Shown: in pieces, positions 14,807 through 21,603 of the stretch
Numbering within the stretch: position 1 is the first letter of the stretch
Layout of the letters: the number at the start of each line of letters is the position of its first letter
From: a virus
IMG/VR virus record: IMGVR_UViG_3300020470_000166
Location: 1 to 27,806 of that record
Direction: 5' to 3' (one strand)
Length of the DNA: 27,806 nucleotides
Notes under the pieces: model-generated
Seen by the model: the letters and a program-made list of their open reading frames with translations, nothing else
What the model was told of the DNA's origin: nothing
Database searches by the model: none
Program-made: the position numbers and the translations under genes

Positions 14807-17191
14807 ATGTCATTACTTTATAATGGTATCAAAGAACGTCTATTTTATACATTAGGTAAACGTCCAGATATCGCAACATCACATGATTTTTACATGGCAC
14901 TTAGTTATGCCGTGCGAGATCAGATGATGACGCATTGGTTAGACACCAAACCAAAGTCGAAGAAAGAAGTAGCATATCTATCAGCAGAGTTTTTAATTGG
15001 TCCTCAACTTAATAGGAATCTTATTAATCTAGGAATCCGTGATGAGGCAGAACAAGCATTAAAAGAGTACGATCAAGATATAGACAAGATACTTACACAA
15101 GCAGAGGAACCTGGACTTGGTAATGGTGGTCTAGGTCGTCTTGCTGCATGCTATATGGAGTCTCTAGCGACTTTACAAGTACCTGCTACTGGTTATGGTA
15201 TCAGATATAAGTATGGCATCTTTAAGCAGATTATAAGAGAGAATCAACAACTTGAGATAACTGATAATTGGTTGCATGGAGAATGGCCTTGGGAATTGTG
15301 TCAACCAGATGAATCAGTTCATGTAGGATTTGGTGGTAAGGTAGAGAATTATATCTCAGATCATAATCATTATAGGGTACGTTGGGTTCCTGATGAGCAA
15401 GTAGTTGCTGTACCCTATGATGTATTGCAGTTAGGATATAGAGTTAACTCTTGCAATAGATTGAGGTTATGGAGAGCAGATGCTACTGAGACATTTGACT
15501 TCTATGCATTTAATATTGGAGATTATCTTGGTTCAGTAGAACAGAGTGTATCTTCAGAAACTATCTCTAAGGTTTTGTATCCTAATGATGGTACAGATGC
15601 TGGTAAGCAACTAAGACTGAAGCAGCAGTTCTTCTTTGTTAGTGCATCTCTACAAGATATGTTTAACAGTCTTAAGAGAAGAGGTATTCCTATTGAACAG
15701 TTCCCTGAATATTGGCAGGTTCAATTAAATGATACCCATCCATCTGTTGCTGTAGCAGAGTTGATGAGATTGTTTGTGGATGTCAATCATATGGAGTGGG
15801 ATCAGGCATGGGAGTTAACTACTAAGTCTATTGCCTACACTAACCATACTCTTTTACCAGAAGCATTAGAGAAGTGGGATCTTAAACTCTTTAAGACTCT
15901 CCTACCTAGACACATGGAGATTATCTATGAGATTAATCGTAGGTTCTTACAGGTAGTAAGACTTCATTATCCTGGTAATGAATCCATACAAGAGAAGTTA
16001 TCTATTATTGATGAATCTCATAACAAGTATGTTCGTATGGCACATCTTGCTACTGTAGGATCTCATCATGTAAATGGTGTTGCTGCTTTACACTCTGAGT
16101 TAGTTAAGACACAATTGATGCCAGAGTTCTCTGAGTTATGGCCTCATAAGTTTACTAACGTAACTAATGGAGTTACACCTCGTCGTTGGATAGCATCTTG
16201 CAATCCATCATTAACTGAAGTTCTTGATCAATATTGTGGTTCTGATTGGATCACTAATATGGGTCAACTTAAAAAATTAGAAAGTAATATTGACTATGAT
16301 CTATTAGAGAAGTTGGGAACAGCAAAACTAATAGGTAAACATAGACTTGCTGATTATATCTTCAAGAATCTTGGTATATCTGTTGATCCTAATAGCATGT
16401 TTGATGTGCATGTTAAAAGGATACATGAATATAAGAGACAACATTTACTTGTTCTTCAGATTATCTCTCAGTATCTTAATATCAAAAACGGAAAGGACTT
16501 CGTTCCTCGCACAGTAATATTTGGTGGTAAAGCAGCACCAGGTTATTACATGGCAAAACATATCATTCATTTTATTAATTCTGTTGCAGAGGTTATTAAT
16601 ACTGATCCTGATATGGATGGTAAGTTGCGTGTAGTCTTCTTACCAAACTATAGTGTTAAGTTAGGGGAACTTGTATATCCTGCTGCTGATTTATCCGAAC
16701 AGATATCTACAGCAGGTAAGGAAGCATCAGGCACAGGGAATATGAAGTTCATGATGAATGGTGCTCTTACTATAGGAACACTTGATGGTGCTAATGTAGA
16801 GATACGTGAACTTGTAGGAGAAGATAACTTCTTCTTATTTGGTAAGACTGAATCTGAGATTGCAGACTTATGGAAGAATAACTATGATCCTAAGCACTAT
16901 ATGAGTCCAGAACTTTGGGAAGTAATTGATCTCATTAAAGGTGGACATTTTACTGGGGGTAATAAAGATGTCTTTAATCCATTAATGGATAACCTTTTGA
17001 ATCATGATCCCTTCTGCGTATGTGCAGACTTTGATGATTACATACATGCTCATGAACGTGTACGTGATGCATGGAGAGATCGTGATAAGTGGAATCACAT
17101 GGCGGTTATCAACACTTCAAGGTCTGGTTTCTTCTCTTCTGATAGATCTATTACGGATTACTGTACTAAAATTTGGGGTATTCCGACCTAG
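14807..17191 (+). CDS. glgP: Glycogen phosphorylase
   Basis: A 794-residue, apparently complete alpha-glucan phosphorylase. It releases glucose-1-phosphate from glycogen using inorganic phosphate and PLP. Family landmarks in order: GLGNGGLGRLAACY and PATGYGIRYKYG in the N-terminal half; NDTHP; NVTNGVTPRRW; RIHEYKRQ; GGKAAPGYYMAKHII; and the PLP site SGTGNMKFMMNGALTIGTLDGANVE, with the Schiff-base lysine at residue 647. Bacterial enzymes run about 800-840 residues, and the short N-terminus lacks the regulatory extension of eukaryotic ones. Composition is AT-rich and codon use looks like the neighbouring phage genes, so it is not a very recent acquisition. It has its own promoter and is followed by another for hsp20, so it forms a separate unit. 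The likely role is mobilising host glycogen for energy and pentoses during infection. Confidence 0.95.
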   Translation: MSLLYNGIKERLFYTLGKRPDIATSHDFYMALSYAVRDQMMTHWLDTKPKSKKEVAYLSAEFLIGPQLNRNLINLGIRDEAEQALKEYDQDIDKILTQAEEPGLGNGGLGRLAACYMESLATLQVPATGYGIRYKYGIFKQIIRENQQLEITDNWLHGEWPWELCQPDESVHVGFGGKVENYISDHNHYRVRWVPDEQVVAVPYDVLQLGYRVNSCNRLRLWRADATETFDFYAFNIGDYLGSVEQSVSSETISKVLYPNDGTDAGKQLRLKQQFFFVSASLQDMFNSLKRRGIPIEQFPEYWQVQLNDTHPSVAVAELMRLFVDVNHMEWDQAWELTTKSIAYTNHTLLPEALEKWDLKLFKTLLPRHMEIIYEINRRFLQVVRLHYPGNESIQEKLSIIDESHNKYVRMAHLATVGSHHVNGVAALHSELVKTQLMPEFSELWPHKFTNVTNGVTPRRWIASCNPSLTEVLDQYCGSDWITNMGQLKKLESNIDYDLLEKLGTAKLIGKHRLADYIFKNLGISVDPNSMFDVHVKRIHEYKRQHLLVLQIISQYLNIKNGKDFVPRTVIFGGKAAPGYYMAKHIIHFINSVAEVINTDPDMDGKLRVVFLPNYSVKLGELVYPAADLSEQISTAGKEASGTGNMKFMMNGALTIGTLDGANVEIRELVGEDNFFLFGKTESEIADLWKNNYDPKHYMSPELWEVIDLIKGGHFTGGNKDVFNPLMDNLLNHDPFCVCADFDDYIHAHERVRDAWRDRDKWNHMAVINTSRSGFFSSDRSITDYCTKIWGIPT

Positions 17192-17208
17192 GTTTTTCTA
17201 AGTTGTAG

Positions 17209-17214
17209 TATAAT
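17209..17214 (+). promoter_or_regulatory. Putative promoter (-10 TATAAT) for hsp20
   Basis: TATAAT at 17209-17214, 62 bases before the hsp20 ATG. No good -35 is seen (ACCTAG at the expected place). The predicted transcription start falls at about 17220-17222, the first base of a strong hairpin. Confidence 0.5.
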
Positions 17215-17219
17215 TAGTA

Positions 17220-17240
17220 GTGTACGCCGAAAGGGTACAC
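17220..17240 (+). promoter_or_regulatory. 5'-UTR hairpin with GAAA tetraloop ahead of hsp20
   Basis: GTGTAC (17220-17225) pairs with GTACAC (17235-17240). G17226 is bulged, and CC/GG closes a GAAA loop (17229-17232), giving eight pairs. It starts six bases after the -10 box and so would cap the 5' end of the mRNA. A terminal hairpin of this kind can protect mRNA from 5'-dependent decay; that role is inferred. The Shine-Dalgarno AAAGGAG (17261-17267) stays outside it. Confidence 0.6.
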
Positions 17241-17275
17241 ACAACATAAACTCGCTTAGTAAAGGAGCTACTATC

Positions 17276-17710
17276 ATGGGTAACCTAACACGTTTCCACA
17301 CGGCAGATATGCCAGTACTGTTCGATAGAATAATGAAGAACAGTATAGGGATGGACGATTATTTTGATCGGTTCATGAATCTACACGAAACCACATCAAA
17401 CTATCCCCCATATAATTTAATTCAAGTAAACAATGTCGAATCCAGATTGGAGATCGCACTTGCGGGATTCAAGAAGAAGGAAGTCAACGTCTACACGGAG
17501 TTTGGAAAATTATTTGTCGAAGGCCAAAAAGAAGACACAGAGACAGCTGAGACTTTTGTCCATAAAGGACTGGCCAAGCGGTCTTTCTCTAGGGTCTGGA
17601 CAATCACAGATGATACCGAGGTACGAGATGTCCGATTTGATGACGGATTATTGGTCGTAACACTTGGTAAAGTTGTACCAGAGCATCATGCTCGTAAGGA
17701 CTATTTGTAG
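17276..17710 (+). CDS. hsp20: Small heat-shock protein Hsp20 (alpha-crystallin family)
   Basis: A 144-residue chaperone of the alpha-crystallin family, a common gene in marine T4-like cyanophages. It has a short N-terminal arm ending near YPPYNLI, then the beta-sandwich domain: SRLEIALAGFKKKEVNVY, KLFVEGQ, and FSRVWTITDDTEVRDVRFDDGLLVVTLGKVVPE, where the G-L-L-x-V-x-L signature is intact. The C-terminal I-x-I anchor is not obvious; the tail ends PEHHARKDYL. It has a strong Shine-Dalgarno (AAAGGAG) and a structured leader. Codons favour C and G in third position more than in most neighbours, which might reflect high expression or a separate origin. It may stabilise phage or photosynthetic proteins in infected cells. 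Confidence 0.92.
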   Translation: MGNLTRFHTADMPVLFDRIMKNSIGMDDYFDRFMNLHETTSNYPPYNLIQVNNVESRLEIALAGFKKKEVNVYTEFGKLFVEGQKEDTETAETFVHKGLAKRSFSRVWTITDDTEVRDVRFDDGLLVVTLGKVVPEHHARKDYL

Positions 17711-17721
17711 GAGGTGCAATC

Positions 17722-17877
17722 ATGAAACTCACTACTCCATTCAGCGTAATTAAAAACGCTATGAGTGACATCCGTAGGATGCACGACTTCAACTATAATC
17801 TTCCCAAAGAAAATTATTGGGAAGATGAATGTAGATCACATCCAACCAATCAACATTGTTTGGTTTATTGTGACTAA
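17722..17877 (+). CDS. 51-residue peptide with CP12-like C-terminal motif
   Basis: An ORF from ATG 17722 with an excellent Shine-Dalgarno (AGGAGGTG, 17709-17716), 11 bases after the hsp20 stop. The second half reads YWEDECRSHPTNQHCLVYCD. The spacing C-x3-P-x4-C-x-V-Y fits the GAPDH-binding tail of CP12 (C-x2-N-P-x4-C-R-V-Y in typical members). CP12 is a small redox switch that binds GAPDH and PRK and slows the Calvin cycle; cyanophages are known to carry cp12 genes. The N-terminal part (MKLTTPFSVIKNAMSDIRRM) lacks the helical region and other cysteines of full CP12. It could therefore be a minimal CP12 mimic or an unrelated conserved cyanophage peptide. Confidence 0.65.
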   Translation: MKLTTPFSVIKNAMSDIRRMHDFNYNLPKENYWEDECRSHPTNQHCLVYCD

Positions 17878-17903
17878 ATAAAACTGAATATCTTCGCCGC
17901 AAT

Positions 17904-17940
17904 GGGGTGTTCTGGCAAAATCCAGTTGACACCCCTTTTT
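17904..17940 (+). terminator. Strong intrinsic terminator after hsp20 unit
   Basis: GGGGTGT (17904-17910) pairs with ACACCCC (17929-17935), and an inner CTGG/CCAG (17912-17915 with 17922-17925) closes a CAAAAT loop. Five T residues (17936-17940) follow. It ends the hsp20 unit 27 bases after the CP12-like peptide stop. Its 3' arm contains the -35 of the next promoter. Confidence 0.85.
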
Positions 17941-17954
17941 ATTGGCAGTATAAT
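17926..17954 (+). promoter_or_regulatory. Perfect-consensus sigma70 promoter before the gp43 unit
   Basis: TTGACA (17926-17931), a 17-base spacer, TATAAT (17949-17954): six of six at both boxes and ideal spacing. The predicted start is near 17961, giving a short leader of about 15 bases (ATAAACCATT before the ATG, no Shine-Dalgarno). It drives two small genes and DNA polymerase. The -35 box lies within the terminator stem. Confidence 0.85.
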
Positions 17955-17975
17955 ACCATCATAAGATAAACCATT

Positions 17976-18320
17976 ATGGCAAATAAACTAGCAGTAATAA
18001 AAACTGGTGAGCAGATTATTACAAAGGTTGAAGAGATGCTTTTGGACGATAAAGTTGTTGGATACTTCTTTATTAAACCATGTGTTGTAAAAACTTCAGA
18101 ACCTATTGTTAATAAAGAGAGTGGTGGTGCTTCTTTTGATATTAAGTTAGCACCTTGGATTCCTTTAGGTAAAGGAACTAGGTTCCCAGTACCTTTGGAT
18201 TGGATCGTTACTTTTATAGACCCAGTTGACGAACTAGCGTCAATGTATATGAATGATGTTCTCAAAGAGACTGAAGAGACTCAAGAAAAAACAATTGTAA
18301 TACCTGAAGAGGACAGTTAA
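17976..18320 (+). CDS. Small beta-rich protein, paralog B of three
   Basis: A 114-residue protein, the first gene behind the consensus promoter. Its order is LAVIKTGEQIITKVEEM, then a strand FFIKPCVV, a charged loop, IKLAPWIPLG, a strand WIVTFIDPVDELASMY, and an acidic tail (KETEETQEKTIVIPEEDS). This matches the protein at 12098 (TTEDVVADV; SWTPLL; IGDPNPALIDHY) and the next one. I read these as three diverged copies of one small fold, possibly Sm-like. The acidic tail is unique to this copy. It directly abuts the next gene. Function unknown. Confidence 0.75.
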   Translation: MANKLAVIKTGEQIITKVEEMLLDDKVVGYFFIKPCVVKTSEPIVNKESGGASFDIKLAPWIPLGKGTRFPVPLDWIVTFIDPVDELASMYMNDVLKETEETQEKTIVIPEEDS

Positions 18321-18596
18321 ATGGCAGATGAACTTAACCCACAGTTAATAGTGTTCCATACTGGTGGAACTGTTGTTTCTGAAATTGAAGAAGTTGGAGC
18401 AGACATAGGAGAACCTGATTGTAAATTAATCAATCCTTATAATATTGTTCCTCAACCAAATGGTAATGCTACCTTGCAACCTTGGATGGGTGAACTAACA
18501 AATCAGAAAGAATTTATGATTAGTTCTGATAAAATCTTGACTATATGTGAACCTCTTGGTAAAATAAAAGATACATATGAAAGTCTGAACTCGTAA
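18321..18596 (+). CDS. Small beta-rich protein, paralog C of three
   Basis: A 91-residue protein whose ATG directly follows the previous stop and whose TAA overlaps the gp43 ATG (TAATG). Landmarks in the same order as its paralogs: LIVFHTGGTVVSEIEE, CKLINPYNIV, TLQPWMGEL, a strand ILTICEPLGKIKDTY. The glutamate of the first motif (TGE/TTE) is replaced by Gly. The three-gene arrangement B-C-gp43 and the placement of copy A beside gp44 tie the family to replication genes by position only. Confidence 0.75.
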   Translation: MADELNPQLIVFHTGGTVVSEIEEVGADIGEPDCKLINPYNIVPQPNGNATLQPWMGELTNQKEFMISSDKILTICEPLGKIKDTYESLNS

Positions 18597-21094
18597 TGAG
18601 GTTCTATACGAACGTTCAAATGGTTGGGGATAACTTCCTTGTTCGTGGTTATGAAGATGGTAAACACTTCGCAACCCGTGAGAAGTTCTACCCAACCCTT
18701 TTTGTTGAAGCACCTAAAAAGAAGACCCACTATAGAACTCTTGATGGTAAGCAGGTAGCACCTGTTAAACCTGGAACAGTACGTGAGACAAGAGAGTTTA
18801 TAAAGAAGTATGAACCTGTACCAGGATTTGATGTATATGGTAATGAGAGATTTATATACCAGTACATCTCAGAGAAATATCCTGACGACGAATTGAAGTT
18901 TGATATTAGTAAGATTAAATTAGTTACAATTGATATTGAGGTTAAGTCCGAGCAAGGATTCCCTGATGTAGAATCTGCTTCTGAAGAGATACTCCTTATA
19001 TCAATTCAAGACTATGCTACTAAAGAGATTATTACTTGGGGTAATGGTCCATTTAAAACTCATCAAGATAATCTATATTACAAGCAATTCAATAATGAGT
19101 ATGATCTACTAAATGACTTTATCAATTGGTGGATGATAGAGGATAATACTCCAGAAGTTATTACGGGATGGAATAGTAAACTTTATGATATACCATATAT
19201 TGTTCGTAGGATAGAACGTATTCTTGGTGAGAAATTAATGAAGAGATTGTCACCTTGGGGATTGGTGACTGAAGATGAGGTCTTTATTGCTGGTAGAAAA
19301 CAGATTGCTTATGATATAGGTGGTGTATCTCAGTTAGACTATCTTGATCTTTATAAGAAGTTTACTTATAAGGCACAGGAGTCTTATAGGTTGGATTATA
19401 TTGCTAGTGTAGAACTTGGACAGAAGAAGTTAGATCATAGTGAATTCGACACATTTAAAGATTTCTATACAAATGGGTGGAAAAAGTTTGTAGAGTATAA
19501 TATAATTGACGTAGAACTTGTTGACCGTTTGGAAAGCAAGATGAAGTTGATTGAACTCGCACTCACTATGGCATATGAAGCCAAGGTGAATTACGAAGAC
19601 GTATTTTATCAAGTTCGTATGTGGGATACAATCATTTATAACTATCTAAAGAAGAGGGGTATAGTAATTCCTCCAAAGATAAAAACAGATAAAGACGCAA
19701 AGTACGCAGGAGCTTATGTCAAGGAACCGAAACCAGGACGCTATGATTGGGTTGTCTCTTTTGACCTTAATAGTCTGTATCCTCATCTTATTATGCAATA
19801 CAATATCAGTCCAGAGACCCTCAGGGAGACTAGACATCCCAGCTCGAGCGTTGAACGGATTCTAAACAAAGAGTGTGACTTTGACGGTGAGTATTCTGTT
19901 TGTGCTAATGGAGCACAATATAGGAAGGATATTCGTGGGTTCCTTCCTGAACTAATGGATAAGATGTATGGAGATCGTGTGATCTTCAAGAAAAAAATGT
20001 TGGAGGCAAAGCAAGCATATGAGAAGACCCCCACTGAGGCATTGGAAAAGGAAATTGCAAGATGCAACAACATCCAAATGGCGAAAAAGATCTCTCTTAA
20101 TTCTGCTTATGGTGCTATCGGCAATCAGTACTTCAGGTATTTTAAATTAGCAAATGCCGAGGCGATTACTTTATCTGGGCAAGTATCTATTCGATGGATA
20201 GAGAATAAGATGAATGCCTATATGAATAAACTTTTGAAAACAGAGGATGTAGATTATGTTATTGCTAGTGATACTGATAGTATCTATCTCAACTTGGGTC
20301 CTTTGGTTGAGACTGTATACAAGGGGCGAGAGAAAACTAATGAGGTCGTTGTTGGGTTCCTTGACAAGGTGTGTCAAACTAAACTTGAACCTTATATTGA
20401 AAGTGCTTACGAAGAATTGGCCAGGTATGTCAACGCCTACGACCAAAAAATGCAAATGAAGCGAGAGAATATCGCTGAACGTGGTATTTGGACTGCTAAG
20501 AAAAGATATATTTTAAATGTGTGGGATAGTGAAGGAGTAAGATATGAAGAAGCTAAGTTAAAGATGATGGGTATTGAAGCAGTTAAGTCTTCTACTCCTG
20601 CACCATGTCGTCAGTTAATTAAGGAAGCACTTAAACTTATAATGAATGGTACAGAAGATGATGTTATTGATTTTATTGAGCAGTCTCGTAAGGATTTTAA
20701 GAATCTTCCACCAGAAGATATCTCGTTTCCAAGATCTGCAAGTAACGTTGAGAAGTATAGAGCAGTAAATTCGATATATGCAAAAGGAACTCCTATACAT
20801 ATACGGGGGGCTTTGCTGTTTAATTATTATGTTAAGAAACATAAGTTAGATAAAAAGTACTCATTCATCAGTAATGGTGAGAAGGTTAAATTTTGTTATT
20901 TAAAATTACCCAATCCTATACATGAGAATGTGATGTCTTTTATTCAAGACTTCCCTAAGGAACTTGAATTGAACAACTACGTTGATTACGATCTACAATT
21001 TGAGAAGTCTTTTGTTGAACCTCTCAAAGCGATTCTTGATGCGATTGGTTGGAATGTAGAAAAAACTGCGACGCTGGAGGCGTTTTTTACCTAA
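18596..21094 (+). CDS. 43: DNA polymerase gp43 (family B)
   Basis: An 832-residue replicative polymerase. It starts MRFYTNVQMVGDNFLVRGYE, the usual T4-like beginning. An N-terminal proofreading domain has Exo I VTIDIEV (about residue 106) and a later YNIIDVELVDRL (Exo III). Polymerase motif A is DLNSLYPHLI (Asp390), motif B is KKISLNSAYGAIGN, and motif C is SDTDSIY (Asp559, Asp561). All catalytic residues are present. Length is slightly under T4 gp43 (898), usual for marine homologs. The C-terminal end should carry the clamp-binding tail (TATLEAFFT; the FF pair suits this). There is no intein or split, which some T4-like polymerases have. Transcribed from the consensus promoter at 17926. Confidence 0.97.
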   Translation: MRFYTNVQMVGDNFLVRGYEDGKHFATREKFYPTLFVEAPKKKTHYRTLDGKQVAPVKPGTVRETREFIKKYEPVPGFDVYGNERFIYQYISEKYPDDELKFDISKIKLVTIDIEVKSEQGFPDVESASEEILLISIQDYATKEIITWGNGPFKTHQDNLYYKQFNNEYDLLNDFINWWMIEDNTPEVITGWNSKLYDIPYIVRRIERILGEKLMKRLSPWGLVTEDEVFIAGRKQIAYDIGGVSQLDYLDLYKKFTYKAQESYRLDYIASVELGQKKLDHSEFDTFKDFYTNGWKKFVEYNIIDVELVDRLESKMKLIELALTMAYEAKVNYEDVFYQVRMWDTIIYNYLKKRGIVIPPKIKTDKDAKYAGAYVKEPKPGRYDWVVSFDLNSLYPHLIMQYNISPETLRETRHPSSSVERILNKECDFDGEYSVCANGAQYRKDIRGFLPELMDKMYGDRVIFKKKMLEAKQAYEKTPTEALEKEIARCNNIQMAKKISLNSAYGAIGNQYFRYFKLANAEAITLSGQVSIRWIENKMNAYMNKLLKTEDVDYVIASDTDSIYLNLGPLVETVYKGREKTNEVVVGFLDKVCQTKLEPYIESAYEELARYVNAYDQKMQMKRENIAERGIWTAKKRYILNVWDSEGVRYEEAKLKMMGIEAVKSSTPAPCRQLIKEALKLIMNGTEDDVIDFIEQSRKDFKNLPPEDISFPRSASNVEKYRAVNSIYAKGTPIHIRGALLFNYYVKKHKLDKKYSFISNGEKVKFCYLKLPNPIHENVMSFIQDFPKELELNNYVDYDLQFEKSFVEPLKAILDAIGWNVEKTATLEAFFT
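21071..21088 (+). terminator. Possible intrinsic terminator overlapping the gp43 end
   Basis: ACGC (21071-21074), loop TGGAG, GCGT (21080-21083), then a run of six T (21083-21088). The stem is only four pairs, but the U-run is good. It lies in the last codons of gp43. Partial readthrough into the small genes downstream would be expected. Confidence 0.4.
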
Positions 21095-21265
21095 ATGGAA
21101 TTACCTGTAGACGACAAAGAGTTGTCCACTATTATAAGTGCATTGCACTTGGGTGGTGACACAGCACTTTATCAGAAGTTGAAGATTGTAAAGGAGACTA
21201 GAGATGCAAATCCTGGTGGTCCTTACAAGAAAATTATCAGGGAGCAATATGGCATGGTCTTTTAG
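21095..21265 (+). CDS. Small hypothetical protein after gp43
   Basis: A 56-residue ORF whose ATG directly follows the gp43 TAA. It starts MELPVDDKELSTIISAL, probably helical, and continues TALYQKLKIVKETRD to GGPYKKIIREQYGMVF. No motif recognised. The position directly behind DNA polymerase and intact frame make it believable. I have the impression that similar small proteins occur at this place in marine T4-like phages. Function unknown. Confidence 0.65.
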   Translation: MELPVDDKELSTIISALHLGGDTALYQKLKIVKETRDANPGGPYKKIIREQYGMVF

Positions 21266-21277
21266 ACTAAATGATGG

Positions 21278-21283
21278 TATAAT
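21278..21283 (+). promoter_or_regulatory. Putative promoter (-10 TATAAT) before the uvsX unit
   Basis: TATAAT at 21278-21283, 21 bases before the ATG at 21305. The -35 position reads TGGTCT (21255-21260; weak). The leader ends TTTACCACT before the ATG with no Shine-Dalgarno, like the leaders at 14807 and 17976. Confidence 0.5.
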
Positions 21284-21304
21284 ATCGCTATCGAGTTTAC
21301 CACT

Positions 21305-21460
21305 ATGGTTTTAGTTTACATTATCATTGCCCTGTTACTATTTTTAGTTGGATGGGGATTCTACCTAACAGTAGGAGCAGGTAAAGAAGAACTCAAAGAT
21401 CCCATTAAAGAACATGCTAAGATGCATGAACTTGGAATTGCACACAAACACGATAAGTGA
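21305..21460 (+). CDS. Small single-pass membrane protein
   Basis: A 51-residue ORF, ATG 21305 to TGA 21458-21460. Residues 2-24 form a clear membrane helix (VLVYIIIALLLFLVGWGFYL), followed by a charged tail KEELKDPIKEHAKMHELGIAHKHDK. The orientation is probably tail inside the cytoplasm. The His-rich C-terminus (HAKMH, HKHD) is notable and could bind metal, but this is a guess. Its stop overlaps the next ATG by one base. It resembles small conserved membrane proteins of marine T4-like phages from memory. Confidence 0.7.
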   Translation: MVLVYIIIALLLFLVGWGFYLTVGAGKEELKDPIKEHAKMHELGIAHKHDK

Positions 21461-21603
21461 TGAAGATTGAACTTGATTTGACTAAAGAAGAATTTTTTGA
21501 AGTTCTTGATGCTACTCATAAAGAGCATTCGGATTGGAGAAAAAGAGACTTCAAACACAGCATTTATTTAAAATTGAAAGAGGTGTATGATGGACTTCCT
21601 TAA
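21460..21603 (+). CDS. Small hypothetical protein before uvsX
   Basis: A 47-residue ORF, ATG 21460 to TAA 21601-21603, overlapping uvsX by 14-17 bases in another frame. It starts MKIELDLTKEEFFEVLDATHKEH and continues as a basic, probably helical segment (WRKRDFKHSIYLKLKEVYD). Helical and charged, with no known motif. The coupled overlaps suggest real translation. Function unknown. Confidence 0.6.
   Translation: MKIELDLTKEEFFEVLDATHKEHSDWRKRDFKHSIYLKLKEVYDGLP

Noticed and set aside
17165-17198. Possible terminator after glgP (GGGG...CC then TTTTT)
   Set aside because: Only two or three pairs can form before the T-run, so it is too weak to call.
17873-17880. CTAAATA, similar to a T4-type late promoter
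   Set aside because: It overlaps a stop codon and lies just before a strong terminator with no gene between.
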